A stretch of 58,436 nt of DNA from Bacillota bacterium (GCA_017397825.1 JAFQHT010000065.1:1-58436), one strand, 5' to 3'; numbered from the stretch's first letter, positions 43,467 through 51,338 are shown. Notes: generated by a model not told the origin, from the sequence alone. Numbers and translations are program-made.

Positions 43467-43808
43467 CTACTCACTCTCCTTGTATGGCTGTGGTAATGGC
43501 TGCCATGCTATAGGCAGGTATGCGAACTTGAATCCCGCTTCATCTACCCAAAAGCCGCTTTCAACATCATAGAAACCTTTGTAGATAATATCACCGCCAG
43601 TTTGTACCAGTACAAATCCATCTTCCGAATAATCTTCTTTTGTAGGCACTGCACCACTACTTACAGGAATCCAGGCGTCTGCTGTGTGCTGTTGATTGTC
43701 AAGATAGTTGTCGATAAAGTCAATCAACATATTGTAATCGCTGGTATCTCTGTTGTCGTTATATAAAAGTCGTGCCGCTGCCGCTCTTAATTCTGTTTTA
43801 TTCTTCAT
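43467..43808 (-). CDS. Phage protein, DUF551-like
   Basis: 113 residues. After a helical N-terminus, residues 45-110 read AWIPVSSGAVPTKEDY, VLVQTG, and AYLPIAWQPLPQPY: the WIPV...P...W.PLP pattern of DUF551, common in phage early operons with no known function. Overlaps the next upstream gene by four bases. Confidence 0.75.
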   Translation of the reverse strand: MKNKTELRAAAARLLYNDNRDTSDYNMLIDFIDNYLDNQQHTADAWIPVSSGAVPTKEDYSEDGFVLVQTGGDIIYKGFYDVESGFWVDEAGFKFAYLPIAWQPLPQPYKESE

Positions 43809-43999
43809 TCCTGTTCGCCTGCCTCTGCATTTCGGATTTCATCTGCTATTCTTGAAAGGCATCTGCCGCAAACATCAAATTTTCTAATTCTTGGTGGTTC
43901 TTCCAAGATTGAAGCTTTGAACCGATAAATTACGCCATTGGTGAAAATTCTTAAATCTTGTTCAGTAAGTCCGCAAATATCACGCATCGTTGTTTTCAT
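43805..43999 (-). CDS. Small phage protein (64 aa)
   Basis: 64 residues with a single CxxC (VCGRCLSR) near residue 45. Unrecognised. Coupled by four-base overlaps to both neighbours. Confidence 0.65.
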   Translation of the reverse strand: MKTTMRDICGLTEQDLRIFTNGVIYRFKASILEEPPRIRKFDVCGRCLSRIADEIRNAEAGEQE

Positions 44000-44436
44000 T
44001 TCTTTTCACCTTCTTTGCTTTTGCGATTGATATTTCGTCTTTTCCTGTCATTCCAGTCCTCCTTGATGATTTCAAACACTTCCTCTGCAGTCAGCCAGCC
44101 GACTGGCGATGGGTTCATGGACTTGCTGGAACTTCTCATGTCCAGGATTTCAAGCAGGTCGTATTTCCCGCCGTATGAGTACTTGAATTCCACTATGCTG
44201 TAGCCGCCTTGTCTTTCCCATGGAGTGGGATCCGGATATAATATGTGAAAACCATCAAAGTCCGGGTATATTTCATGTGGCACGTTTGCTTCCTGCAGCA
44301 TATCGTGCAGCCGGATAATCTGCGCATATCGAGGCAGATCATTGCGCGGGGCTGTCTGTTTCAGTAAAAAAGGTGAGGCGATATTTTCAGACTGCAGATA
44401 CCTTATGAGCCTACGCCACTTTGCACGGTTGTTCAC
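43996..44436 (-). CDS. Conserved phage protein of unknown function
   Basis: Up to 146 residues. The stretch IIRLHDMLQEANVPHEI, DGFHILYPD, then YSYGGKYDLLEI and GWLTAEEVFEII is a recurring pattern in Bacillota phage proteins of unknown role. The first in-frame start is a GTG at 44436 without a strong ribosome site; an ATG about 45 codons later is possible. The 73-bp gap upstream holds no convincing gene. Confidence 0.65.
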   Translation of the reverse strand: MNNRAKWRRLIRYLQSENIASPFLLKQTAPRNDLPRYAQIIRLHDMLQEANVPHEIYPDFDGFHILYPDPTPWERQGGYSIVEFKYSYGGKYDLLEILDMRSSSKSMNPSPVGWLTAEEVFEIIKEDWNDRKRRNINRKSKEGEKK

Positions 44437-44509
44437 ATAATTTCAGTTTGCGTACAGCCACTTGAGCAGCAGCCAGTAATAATACAGTTTCTCTTTCATC
44501 GCGCGTCAC

Positions 44510-44770
44510 CTATCTTGGCTCAACGATAAGCTTTATAGCTGTTCTGGTTTCTCCGTTCACGTCGATGTCAATAAATGCCGGTACGCATACCAGGTCAATT
44601 CCTCCTGGTGCTAAGAATCCTCTTGCGATTGCAACGGCTTTCATCGCCTGGTTGAGCGGGCCTGCTCCGATGACCTGAATTTCTGCGTTTCCGTGTTCTC
44701 TGATTGTTCCTGCCAGTGCTCCTGCAACTGAGTTGGGATTTGATGCTGCTGATACTTTTAAAATTTCCAT
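44510..44770 (-). CDS. spoVS: SpoVS (stage V sporulation protein S) homologue on the phage
   Basis: 86 residues, the exact family length, with the highly conserved MEILKVSAASNPNSVAGALAG, QVIGAGPLNQAMKAVAIARGF and ERTAIKLIVEPR-like end (TRTAIKLIVEPR). SpoVS is an Alba-like small protein that affects sporulation and septation in Bacillus. Here it lies in a phage early operon, three bases from the preceding gene, so it is phage-encoded, not a host gene next door. The phage may use it as a DNA-binding protein or to affect the host cell cycle. Confidence 0.93.
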   Translation of the reverse strand: MEILKVSAASNPNSVAGALAGTIREHGNAEIQVIGAGPLNQAMKAVAIARGFLAPGGIDLVCVPAFIDIDVNGETRTAIKLIVEPR

Positions 44771-44772
44771 TG

Positions 44773-44946
44773 TTATTCCTCCATTTTCTGTAATTCTTTA
44801 AGGGTACGCTGGTCAATTTCCAGCTTGATTGATTCGTATTCTCCGATAATAACTTCTGAGCCTTTGGCGGCTCTGAGCAGCGTATTGCCGTTTTCGCTTT
44901 TCTGGCCGGTATCGCTGAAGTACCAGCCTCTGTAGATTCTGTTCAT
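44773..44946 (-). CDS. Small phage protein (57 aa)
   Basis: MNRIYRGWYFSDTGQKSENG to ELQKMEE; 57 residues, found by reading the gap between DUF3102 and SpoVS genes. The stop is followed in two bases by the SpoVS start. Unrecognised. Confidence 0.65.
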   Translation of the reverse strand: MNRIYRGWYFSDTGQKSENGNTLLRAAKGSEVIIGEYESIKLEIDQRTLKELQKMEE

Positions 44947-44948
44947 AG

Positions 44949-45923
44949 TTAAATCCTTTCCGCCAGCTGGGTCATTACGGTTTTCAGGGCTACCTTCATT
45001 TTCTCTGCCTGCACCGGTTCATCGGCTGATACTTTATCGATGCTGTCAAGGCAGGAGTTGAAGTCCTGCTGGAGCTGGTTGCTCTTGACTTTAAAGATTG
45101 CAATGTCTGCCTGGGAATTGTTCTGAAGGCTCTGCTGCAACTTGGCAATGACGCGCTGACTTTCTTCGTAGTCGGAAAGCAGTTTTGCACTTTCTGCGGC
45201 GGCTTCTTTCTTGACTTCTTCACGGGCTTTCTTGATGGCCTCTTCAACAGCCTTTGTTTTTTCTGCTTCTGCAGAGTCTCTGATTTTCTTTGATTTTTCC
45301 TTTTCTGCAGATAAGCTGTTCTGCGCTTTGCTGAGCTCTGTGCGGAGTTTTTCGAGTTCCTCTTCATTGCCCGGAGTCTCTTTCAGAATTTCAATTTCCT
45401 TTTCAAGAGTCGCAACCTTGGCCATTGCTGAATCATAATCTGTCTGAATCTTGCTGCCGGCAGCATCAACAGCTGCTTTTTCTGCCTCGAGCTGCTTCAC
45501 TCTTTCCTGCAGTTCCTTCACGGTTATTTCGGACACGTCAGGCGCTTTTATAACCTCTTCTGCTACCTCCTCTGGAGCGGATAAAAGTGCCCAAACCTTT
45601 GAAATTCCAATATCCGCAAAATTTGCGGATTTGAAAAATATGCTGTTTTCATCCTCTACTTTTTTGGCAAAAGCCATCATGTTATTTGCTTTTCTGAGAC
45701 TGAAATTAAGGTTTTCTCCAGCCCATGTTTCCCAGTTGCCGTGGCCAAGACGGGCTTTTATCACATTAAGCCTCTGCCCTGCCTGAGCCATCATCATGAG
45801 CCCGATATTGCCGATTGCTTCCATCTGCGAGTACAGAGAATTAATCTCTGCTCTGAGCTCATCTGTGGACTTGTCCTCGATGTTTTCAGCAATCTGATAT
45901 TCTGCTTCAATTAAATTGTTCAT
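44949..45923 (-). CDS. DUF3102 phage protein with long coiled coil
   Basis: 324 residues. Residues 20-100 (EINSLYSQMEAIG ... RLNVIKARLGHGNWETWAGENLNFSLRKANNMM) match DUF3102, a domain of phage and plasmid proteins. A KVWALLSAPEEV motif follows, then a coiled coil (130-270) of Lys/Glu/Ala and a helical C-terminus. Start and PcfJ stop overlap. Function unknown. Confidence 0.8.
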   Translation of the reverse strand: MNNLIEAEYQIAENIEDKSTDELRAEINSLYSQMEAIGNIGLMMMAQAGQRLNVIKARLGHGNWETWAGENLNFSLRKANNMMAFAKKVEDENSIFFKSANFADIGISKVWALLSAPEEVAEEVIKAPDVSEITVKELQERVKQLEAEKAAVDAAGSKIQTDYDSAMAKVATLEKEIEILKETPGNEEELEKLRTELSKAQNSLSAEKEKSKKIRDSAEAEKTKAVEEAIKKAREEVKKEAAAESAKLLSDYEESQRVIAKLQQSLQNNSQADIAIFKVKSNQLQQDFNSCLDSIDKVSADEPVQAEKMKVALKTVMTQLAERI

Positions 45924-47413
45924 TATGCTGCCTCCTTGCGTTTTTTGGATTTTGTCATTACGTTCTGCTTCCAGAGTTCTACGAAAGCTTCAACTTCTTC
46001 GGTCATGCTGCAGTTTCTCTGTCCACGGCACTGAACCACCTTGCCGTCTTTGTTGATTTCTAGTGTATAGTAAGGTTTTTCCGGCGCTTCTGCCTTACGA
46101 ATGAACAGTATCGCACAATCACCGCGGCACACTTTATCAACATAGGTTCTGACGCAGTGCCCCAGTGCTGCGCTCTCTTCCCGCAGTTCTGTTGCGTTCT
46201 GCGCTCCGCGGATTATGAGGCCGTCGGATTCAAAAACTGGCTTGCCGTACAGCTTTTCCATGTTTTTTTCAAACGCAGCTTGCTTCAACGCATCAGCTTC
46301 AATTTTGATTCGCTCGGATGTCTTTCTGTGAGCTTCATCAAAGTCCTCAGGAAACAGCACGCTTTTGCGGTTCATATCGTAGCCAAGAGTTTTGCAGTCT
46401 TTCATATAATCGATGTAATCGTTAGTCCGCACACATAGCTGTGTGTCAAGATAATCGAGCACCTTTTGTACATCGGTGTATTTGCCGATAGCTTCGAGAT
46501 TGCCCTCTATTGCCCATGTATTTTCATATTTTGTTTGTTTGAAACTCATGTGGTATCCCTTTTCCTTGACAGTTCTGTATACATCCAAGCCGACTGCATG
46601 ACCACCGGCTGCCCGAAATTCCTTGATTTCTGCCGGCATGAGCCGCAGAATCTTTCTGAGAGAGTTCCCGCGCCAGTTCACGACCGAGTAAGAATGCTTC
46701 ACTTTGGCGGCGACAATATTTTCAAAGCCCGCCTTTTCAAGCAGTTCTACTGCCTGCCACTTCAAGAAAGCTGCCAGATATATAATAAGTCCGTATGGAT
46801 CAAGTTCATCTTTGAACCCCAGGCGCAGCATGTCCGTATTTGCATATTTAAGGTCTGTGCCCAAACAGTCCCACGCGCTGTCATGGGTTTCTGTTTTAAG
46901 GTATTTAGGTTTGCAAAAGCAATTGAGCATTCCGGTTGATGGCGCCGGCAAATATACGTTGCTTTTCTTTTCCCAATATTCACCGTGCCAGCAACCTTCC
47001 GGACGATGTTTGTAGTACTCTTGGGAGTCCTTACATAACCGGTACTGTGCTGACGGCCAAAACCGAACAGTCGGCTTGACACCGGTATAATCGATGTCGT
47101 ATTCGTCCAGCTGGGCGAAGGTAATGCGGCCGTGCTTTCTGAACCACAGCACGCGGCCGTATTCTGTTATCCCTTTCCTGCCGTAGCGCTTATTGAGAGT
47201 TTCTCCCTCCTGTCCACAGTGAGGGCAGAGAGCTTTCCCTTTGTGCTCCATCCACTCTGCTTCGCGGGTTTTGGTAAGTTTTCTGCATCGTGTGCAGTAA
47301 ACGGTTTCCTCTTTCTTCGAGAATATGAGGTAGGTAACATCGGCGTGTGCTATAACGTAGTCTTCAAGCCCTGCCGGGCGTTTTAAGTTATATGGTTTTT
47401 CCATGGCGGCCAC
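45923..47413 (-). CDS. PcfJ-like protein
   Basis: 496 residues. The N-terminal region has a zinc ribbon (CTRCRKLTK, then CPHCGQEGE near residues 40-68). The C-terminal part carries the PcfJ signatures ALGHCVRTYVDKVCRGDCAILFIR and YYTLEI with QCRGQRNC near 440-470. PcfJ was named from the conjugative plasmid pCF10; relatives are common in phages and their function is unsettled. It pairs with a PcfK-like gene directly upstream. Confidence 0.83.
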   Translation of the reverse strand: MAAMEKPYNLKRPAGLEDYVIAHADVTYLIFSKKEETVYCTRCRKLTKTREAEWMEHKGKALCPHCGQEGETLNKRYGRKGITEYGRVLWFRKHGRITFAQLDEYDIDYTGVKPTVRFWPSAQYRLCKDSQEYYKHRPEGCWHGEYWEKKSNVYLPAPSTGMLNCFCKPKYLKTETHDSAWDCLGTDLKYANTDMLRLGFKDELDPYGLIIYLAAFLKWQAVELLEKAGFENIVAAKVKHSYSVVNWRGNSLRKILRLMPAEIKEFRAAGGHAVGLDVYRTVKEKGYHMSFKQTKYENTWAIEGNLEAIGKYTDVQKVLDYLDTQLCVRTNDYIDYMKDCKTLGYDMNRKSVLFPEDFDEAHRKTSERIKIEADALKQAAFEKNMEKLYGKPVFESDGLIIRGAQNATELREESAALGHCVRTYVDKVCRGDCAILFIRKAEAPEKPYYTLEINKDGKVVQCRGQRNCSMTEEVEAFVELWKQNVMTKSKKRKEAA

Positions 47414-47725
47414 CTACAGAAAATCTGTTATGTCGATGATACCCGCCTGCGGTTTTTCGGTAAGGTCAATACCGTAATAGTCACGGATAATGCCGAAACC
47501 TTCCTCCGGTGGTATATATGCTGCGCCGCCAACGGCTCTTTTTCTTGCAACTGCCTTCATGGCATCGAAGCATCCTTGGAGCGTTTTCCCTTCCTGCAGG
47601 ATCTTCTCTGCGATTTTGTCTGCAGTGCAGATGCTTGTGAGGTATTCCTCGAAAGGAATTAAATAATCTTTGTCTTTACATTCTTTCGTGATTTTTGCTA
47701 TTGCTTCGTCAATTCTGTTGCTCAT
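47414..47725 (-). CDS. PcfK-like protein
   Basis: 103 residues with the patterns KILQEGKTLQGCFDAMKAVARKRA and PPEEGFGIIRDYYGID, found in PcfK-like proteins. It ends one base before the PcfJ-like gene, the usual pairing. Role unknown. Confidence 0.78.
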   Translation of the reverse strand: MSNRIDEAIAKITKECKDKDYLIPFEEYLTSICTADKIAEKILQEGKTLQGCFDAMKAVARKRAVGGAAYIPPEEGFGIIRDYYGIDLTEKPQAGIIDITDFL

Positions 47726-47883
47726 GTTGTTCCTCCGTATATTAAAAAGGCTCTGACCTGCTCTGAAGACGAAAGAAGGGTGGATGAAAAAAATAGGAGT
47801 CCCTCCTTTCTATTCAAAAATGTATGATTTTGTTTAGTCGGTGAAAAGCCTGACACAAAGTTATGATCAGAGCCCTTTTATGC
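47726..47883 (-). other. Noncoding leader with a 140-bp-spaced inverted repeat
   Basis: AAGGCTCTGACC at about 47746 and GATCAGAGCCCTT at about 47864 are near-complementary ends of the gap. In between, minus strand GGAGGGACTCC before a T run could form a short terminator-like hairpin. No gene is convincing here. Confidence 0.4.
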
Positions 47884-48255
47884 TTAACATTCGGCCGCGA
47901 CTGCTTTTTTCTCTGTGCGAGTAATTTTTACTTGGCCTTTAGTGTTGATTGCGATTTTAAGTGTTGTCTTCCCGTGGGCTATAGATACCTGCTGCAGGCG
48001 GTCCTGTAATACAAGTCCGGCCAGAGATGTGATTGCTTCCACAATATCCGCTTCGAAAGCGTCAAGCCCTGATTCTTCACACGCAGGTCCTATTGTCAGC
48101 TGTAGATTCTGAAGAAGCTGTTCTTTTCTGTCCTCAAGCAGTGCCCCGGGGCATGTGCATTTTGTTGAAATAACGTCGTCTGCTTCTTCCTGGCTGTTGG
48201 CCATGACTGGCTTGACATCTCCGCAATATCTGCAGACTCCTTCAAATGTGTTCAT
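47884..48255 (-). CDS. Cys-rich phage protein
   Basis: 123 residues. An N-terminal zinc-ribbon-like part (CRYCGDVKPV, then CTCPGA) is followed by a helical stretch and a beta-rich end (TTLKIAINTKGQVKITR). Unrecognised; zinc-binding role inferred. Confidence 0.65.
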   Translation of the reverse strand: MNTFEGVCRYCGDVKPVMANSQEEADDVISTKCTCPGALLEDRKEQLLQNLQLTIGPACEESGLDAFEADIVEAITSLAGLVLQDRLQQVSIAHGKTTLKIAINTKGQVKITRTEKKAVAAEC

Positions 48256-48264
48256 ATTATCCTC

Positions 48265-48486
48265 CTAAAATATTCCATACTGCTGCCTTTCGTGGGCAAC
48301 TTCGCGGCGGCTCTTGCCTTCTTCCAGAGCATGTGTGCATTCGCTGATTTTGCAGCCGCGCACATGTCCTGTAATGAAGCAATAATCACAGCTGTCAACG
48401 CCGCCTATTCTTCCTTTGTATCTGCACCACTTGTATCTGCAGGACTTCATCGTTTCGATTTCTCTTGGCGCTGTTACTTCCTGCAT
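48265..48486 (-). CDS. Small Cys-rich phage protein
   Basis: 73 residues with seven Cys: CRYKWCRYKG, DSCDYC, CKISEC. Probably zinc-binding. Overlaps the upstream gene by 13 bases. Unrecognised. Confidence 0.65.
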   Translation of the reverse strand: MQEVTAPREIETMKSCRYKWCRYKGRIGGVDSCDYCFITGHVRGCKISECTHALEEGKSRREVAHERQQYGIF

Positions 48487-48803
48487 GGGCGCACTCCTCT
48501 GTGGCAGTGTCCGTTTAATGGGACAATGTCGTTTCTGTTCTTATATGTACAGTAGCCTTCTCCCCTGCTTTCAAGGAGTTCTGCTACTCCATCGCAGATA
48601 TATCCGCAGGCTACAGCATCTTCGGGTGAAGCGAAGTCCCGGCACTGTCCGCATTGCACAATTTCTTCATGCAGAATCTTCTTGACCATCTTTAGGTTCC
48701 TTGCAACCTGGCGGCCGATAAGCTTGTCAATTTCGCTGCCGCCCCGCTCGCGTTTTTCTGCGATATGCAGGAGACCATTGATTCGTCTGAATACTTTTTC
48801 CAT
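48474..48803 (-). CDS. Cys-rich phage protein
   Basis: 109 residues: an N-terminal helix, then CGQCRDFASPEDAVACGYICDG and CTYKN/CHRG cysteines, in a pattern seen in small phage zinc-finger proteins. Function unknown. Confidence 0.65.
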   Translation of the reverse strand: MEKVFRRINGLLHIAEKRERGGSEIDKLIGRQVARNLKMVKKILHEEIVQCGQCRDFASPEDAVACGYICDGVAELLESRGEGYCTYKNRNDIVPLNGHCHRGVRPCRK

Positions 48804-48835
48804 TGAATTTTCCTCTGTTTTCTGTTAAAATTGAG

Positions 48836-48855
48836 GTGCGGACGGCCATCCGCAC
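48836..48855. other. GTGCGGA/TCCGCAC hairpin
   Basis: A perfect 7-bp stem around a six-base loop between the SleB-like gene and the Cys-rich genes. It could be a protein-binding site or processing element; no T run follows. Confidence 0.4.
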
Positions 48856-48878
48856 ATATTTAAAATGTTTATTGAAAG

Positions 48879-48900
48879 ACCGCTTCTATAGCGGTTTTTC
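48879..48900. terminator. Weak terminator after the SleB-like gene
   Basis: ACCGCT and AGCGGT pair around five bases; a run of five T follows on the plus strand and CTTTC on the minus strand. Confidence 0.45.
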
Positions 48901-48902
48901 TA

Positions 48903-49484
48903 TTATCCGTAGAATTTATGCGGCCCAGTCTGGCCTCGGAATGCAAATTCCGTGAGGTATGAGGGCATTTCACTGAGAATTTCACATTGATAAAAATGTG
49001 TGGTTGGAAATTCATAAATACTGTGGCCAAAGTCAAAGACAAACATCACAGCATCGCTTACTCTTTCCATTACCGGCATATCTATGGTGCTGTACTGACC
49101 TGGCGACGTGCATACTTCAATCGGTGTCTGGTCTCGGGTAATGCAACGGTCTCTTATGGTCTGGGCTACTGCCATCTGGCCCTCCAGTGTTTCTCCGCGA
49201 GCCTCCGCCATTACTACCTGCTCCACTACACGCCGTTCTTCATCAGAGAGGGCCAGCATAGGGCCTTGTTCGATTATAATGATTCCGGTGTTGTCCACTG
49301 AGCTTTTTTCCGTTACTTCCATGGGTTCTGTCGCAACCGGTTCTGCCGTCTCTTCTGTTTTATTGTCTTCAGGCTTAGTATCTGCTGCCGTTTCCGGCCC
49401 TTCCAGAGCCATAAAAAACAGCATAATCAGCATCACAAATGCCACCAGTGCCAGAATCTTGATTATTTCTTTCATGTTTTTCAT
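48903..49484 (-). CDS. Membrane-anchored cell wall hydrolase, SleB/CwlJ-like
   Basis: About 193 residues from MKNMKEIIK (49484; another ATG three codons on is equally possible). A transmembrane segment (6-27) and a disordered Glu/Thr/Pro stalk (30-70) lead to a Hydrolase_2 domain: VVMAEARGETLEGQMAVAQTIRDR with the catalytic Glu, then HFYQC and TGPHKFYG. This family acts on spore cortex or cell wall peptidoglycan. In the early operon, it might aid DNA entry or host-cell remodelling rather than lysis. It overlaps the previous gene by about 110 bases in another frame. Confidence 0.8.
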   Translation of the reverse strand: MKNMKEIIKILALVAFVMLIMLFFMALEGPETAADTKPEDNKTEETAEPVATEPMEVTEKSSVDNTGIIIIEQGPMLALSDEERRVVEQVVMAEARGETLEGQMAVAQTIRDRCITRDQTPIEVCTSPGQYSTIDMPVMERVSDAVMFVFDFGHSIYEFPTTHFYQCEILSEMPSYLTEFAFRGQTGPHKFYG

Positions 49485-49821
49485 CTTTTTGCTGCGCCTC
49501 CATGCGCCTTCGCTCCCGCAGGAGCCCTTCAACTTTTTTTTCGATTTTCAATGCAGACTGTGTCCAGTTGCGCTTGTAATAGTAGCGAACCTTATCGCGC
49601 AGATGCTCGATGCGGTTATTCAGCTTGCGAATTTCGGAATCGTAGTCGATTTGTGGATACATGATGTAAAATCCGCAGGGATTTGTTTTGCCTTCTTTGT
49701 GGCACTCGCAGGTCTTGCAGCATGCTATGCACATGCTCCCTCCGTCAAGTTTAGGGCAGGACCTGCCTTCACGGTATCCGGTGCGCCCGCAAACCGGGCA
49801 AGGTATAGGCTGCCAGGTCAT
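49375..49821 (-). CDS. Cys-rich phage protein with coiled coil
   Basis: 148 residues. The N-terminal half has a DNA-binding-like set of Cys: CPVCGRTGYREGRSCPKL, CIACCKTCECH and a following CGFYIMYP. Residues 60-110 form a basic coiled coil. The last ~37 residues lie over the SleB-like gene's start in another frame and have a disordered, low-complexity composition. Unrecognised. Confidence 0.65.
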   Translation of the reverse strand: MTWQPIPCPVCGRTGYREGRSCPKLDGGSMCIACCKTCECHKEGKTNPCGFYIMYPQIDYDSEIRKLNNRIEHLRDKVRYYYKRNWTQSALKIEKKVEGLLRERRRMEAQQKDEKHERNNQDSGTGGICDADYAVFYGSGRAGNGSRY

Positions 49822-50213
49822 TCAGGCATCACGTCCTCGCGGTAATTGCGGCCGATAAGGAGCATCCATGCTCTCAGCGCCTGTGCTTCATCTGCGTTCT
49901 CGGTTTCCATGTATCTGTCCATCCACTTTTTCTGTGCCTCCGCCTTGAGCCTGCGGTTTTCTGCTTGGGCCCAAGGAGTGATATTGTCCTGCAGCTCACG
50001 GTGCTTGTCCGGTGAAAGGTCAATCTGCAGACCTTCACGGATGCTTGTCTGGCGGTTTGCGCCGCCAAATAGTTCGTGGCGCTCAGCTCCGCGCTCTCCG
50101 GTATATGCACAGATTCTGTTTTGCTTGTCCTTGTAGCCGTTACATGCCGGTTTTTTCTTCTTGGTGACCGGCTTCGGGAACGCACAGGTGGCGTAATATG
50201 TACTGGTACTCAT
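49818..50213 (-). CDS. HNH-like phage protein
   Basis: 131 residues. The core CAYTGERGAERHELFGGANRQ, then GLQIDLSPDKHRELQD resembles the HNH-like proteins of Bacillota phages (ExHHxFxGxxNR ... L...H). The first motif is ERHELF rather than a full ExHH, so nuclease activity is uncertain. Overlaps neighbours by four bases. Confidence 0.7.
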   Translation of the reverse strand: MSTSTYYATCAFPKPVTKKKKPACNGYKDKQNRICAYTGERGAERHELFGGANRQTSIREGLQIDLSPDKHRELQDNITPWAQAENRRLKAEAQKKWMDRYMETENADEAQALRAWMLLIGRNYREDVMPE

Positions 50214-50371
50214 GCCTTGACTCCTTCTGGAATGGTTCTTACTTTGTCAGTAATTTTCTGAATGATTTTCAGTTCTTCGTGGGTTGAACTCAGGACGAGC
50301 CAGTTGTCCGGGTTCAAGTGCCACTTCTTAATGAGCAGTTTCTCTGCTCTTGTTGGTCTTCTTCCTCTCAT
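50210..50371 (-). CDS. Small phage protein, DUF6906-like
   Basis: 53 residues, too short for many ORF lists: MRGRRPTRAEKLLIKKWHLN, then NWLVLSSTHEELKIIQKIT. The GRRPTR...NPDNWLV pattern belongs to a small family common in Bacillota phages. Start preceded by GGAAGGGAG and overlapping the excisionase-like gene (ATGA). Confidence 0.75.
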   Translation of the reverse strand: MRGRRPTRAEKLLIKKWHLNPDNWLVLSSTHEELKIIQKITDKVRTIPEGVKA

Positions 50372-50592
50372 AATGCTGCACTCCCTTCCAGGATTGTGAA
50401 ATTCCTTTCCGGTGATACGTTTGGCGGTTCGGCTCCTGCCAACTTGTAGACTTCGCTGACTTTGAATCTGCGAGTCTGAGGGCCCAGCATAACCGGGTGA
50501 ATGTCGCCGGCTCTGATTCTACGTTCAAGAGTTGATTTGCTGATGCTGAGCATGTCCATGACGTCTTGAGCTGTTAATAATAATTTTTCCAT
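50368..50592 (-). CDS. Excisionase/MerR-type HTH protein
   Basis: 74 residues from ATG at 50592, behind GAGGTGAAACAT. The sequence LLTAQDVMDMLSISKSTLERRIRAGDIHPVMLG is a winged helix of the HTH_17 family, often called excisionase. As second gene of the lytic operon it may direct excision or act as an early regulator. Confidence 0.75.
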   Translation of the reverse strand: MEKLLLTAQDVMDMLSISKSTLERRIRAGDIHPVMLGPQTRRFKVSEVYKLAGAEPPNVSPERNFTILEGSAAL

Positions 50593-50606
50593 ATGTTTCA
50601 CCTCTC

Positions 50607-50831
50607 TTAACCTGATTCTTCCGTACACATTTCGTGGTCGATATCATTAAAAAAAATATAGCCGACAGAGCTTTTGTAGAAAGCAGCAATCTTGCGTTTG
50701 ATTGCATCTCTAGGAATCCTGATGCCTTGCTCATAATTTGACAACGCTGAGACGCTAATTCCTAAAGCTTTTGCCACTTCCGCCTGAGTTTTTTCCCCTC
50801 TTAAGCTGACAAGTTTTTCTGCTGTTGTCAT
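50607..50831 (-). CDS. Cro-like HTH repressor
   Basis: 74 residues from ATG at 50831; GAGGTG lies before it. The XRE-type HTH is KTQAEVAKALGISVSALSNYEQGIRIP. It is divergent from the CI-like gene across a region with three shared operators, and is the first gene of the leftward lytic operon. Confidence 0.85.
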   Translation of the reverse strand: MTTAEKLVSLRGEKTQAEVAKALGISVSALSNYEQGIRIPRDAIKRKIAAFYKSSVGYIFFNDIDHEMCTEESG

Positions 50832-50862
50832 TTTTTCACCTCGCTTTCGTTTTGATGTTTTA

Positions 50863-50891
50863 ACTATACACGAAATGTGGTCGATTGTCAA
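50863..50891 (-). promoter_or_regulatory. Lytic early promoter
   Basis: On the minus strand TTGACA (50886-50891) and TATAGT (50863-50868) are 17 bases apart, ideal for the housekeeping sigma factor. Operator 2 overlaps the -35 and operator 1 lies in the spacer. Confidence 0.85.
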
Positions 50892-50936
50892 CACATTTTG
50901 TGTACTTTTTTCCTTGACATATTACACGCTTTGTGT
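50868..50936. promoter_or_regulatory. Three 13-bp repressor operators
   Basis: ACACGAAATGTGG (50868-50880), ACACATTTTGTGT (50891-50903, perfect dyad) and ACACGCTTTGTGT (50924-50936) share the pattern ACAC-N5-GTGT. Two touch the lytic promoter and one lies between -35 and -10 of the repressor promoter, as expected for a CI/Cro switch. Confidence 0.85.
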
Positions 50937-50943
50937 ATATAAT
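50914..50943 (+). promoter_or_regulatory. Repressor-gene promoter
   Basis: TTGACA (50914-50919) and TATAAT (50938-50943), 18 bases apart, reading toward the CI-like gene. Confidence 0.85.
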
Positions 50944-50973
50944 GTAAGAAACATTTGAAAGGAAGTAAAACAT

Positions 50974-51324
50974 ATGGCTTTTAATGAGAGATTGAGGGAT
51001 TTACGAACAAAAAAGGATATGTCTCAGTCACAGTTGGCTACAGCTCTGGGAATTTCAAAAAGCGCAATCAGCATGTATGAACTTGGTGAACGCCAACCTG
51101 ATTTTGAAACTTTAGAACTTATTGCAGATTATTTCAATGTAGATATGAATTACCTTTTAGGGAACGAAGACAGGAGCACTTATTATCTGGACCCTGAAGT
51201 TGCAGAGCTGGCGCAGGAGCTTTATGCTCGTCCTGAAATGCGCGTTCTCTTTGACGCTTCCAGGAAGGCTTCGGCTGAAGATATTCAGTTTGTAATAAAT
51301 ATGCTTGAGAGAATGAATAAGTAA
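50974..51324 (+). CDS. CI-like XRE-family repressor
   Basis: 116 residues: an N-terminal HTH ([25 protein letters not shown], 17-42) and a short C-terminal helical part ending [12 protein letters not shown]. It lacks a LexA-type self-cleaving domain, so induction probably needs an antirepressor or the nearby HExxH protein. It is autoregulated by operator 3 in its promoter. GAAAGGAAG precedes the start. Confidence 0.88.
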   Translation: MAFNERLRDLRTKKDMSQSQLATALGISKSAISMYELGERQPDFETLELIADYFNVDMNYLLGNEDRSTYYLDPEVAELAQELYARPEMRVLFDASRKASAEDIQFVINMLERMNK

Positions 51325-51338
51325 GATGGGGGTGTAGA

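Noticed and set aside
44440..44499. 18-residue frame starting MKEKLYYYWLL
   Set aside because: Too short and without family or clear ribosome site; mentioned only as possible leader peptide.
48903..49484. SleB-like gene as the phage endolysin
   Set aside because: It lies in the early operon with a membrane anchor; the CHAP-SH3 protein next to holins at 14565 is the better endolysin.
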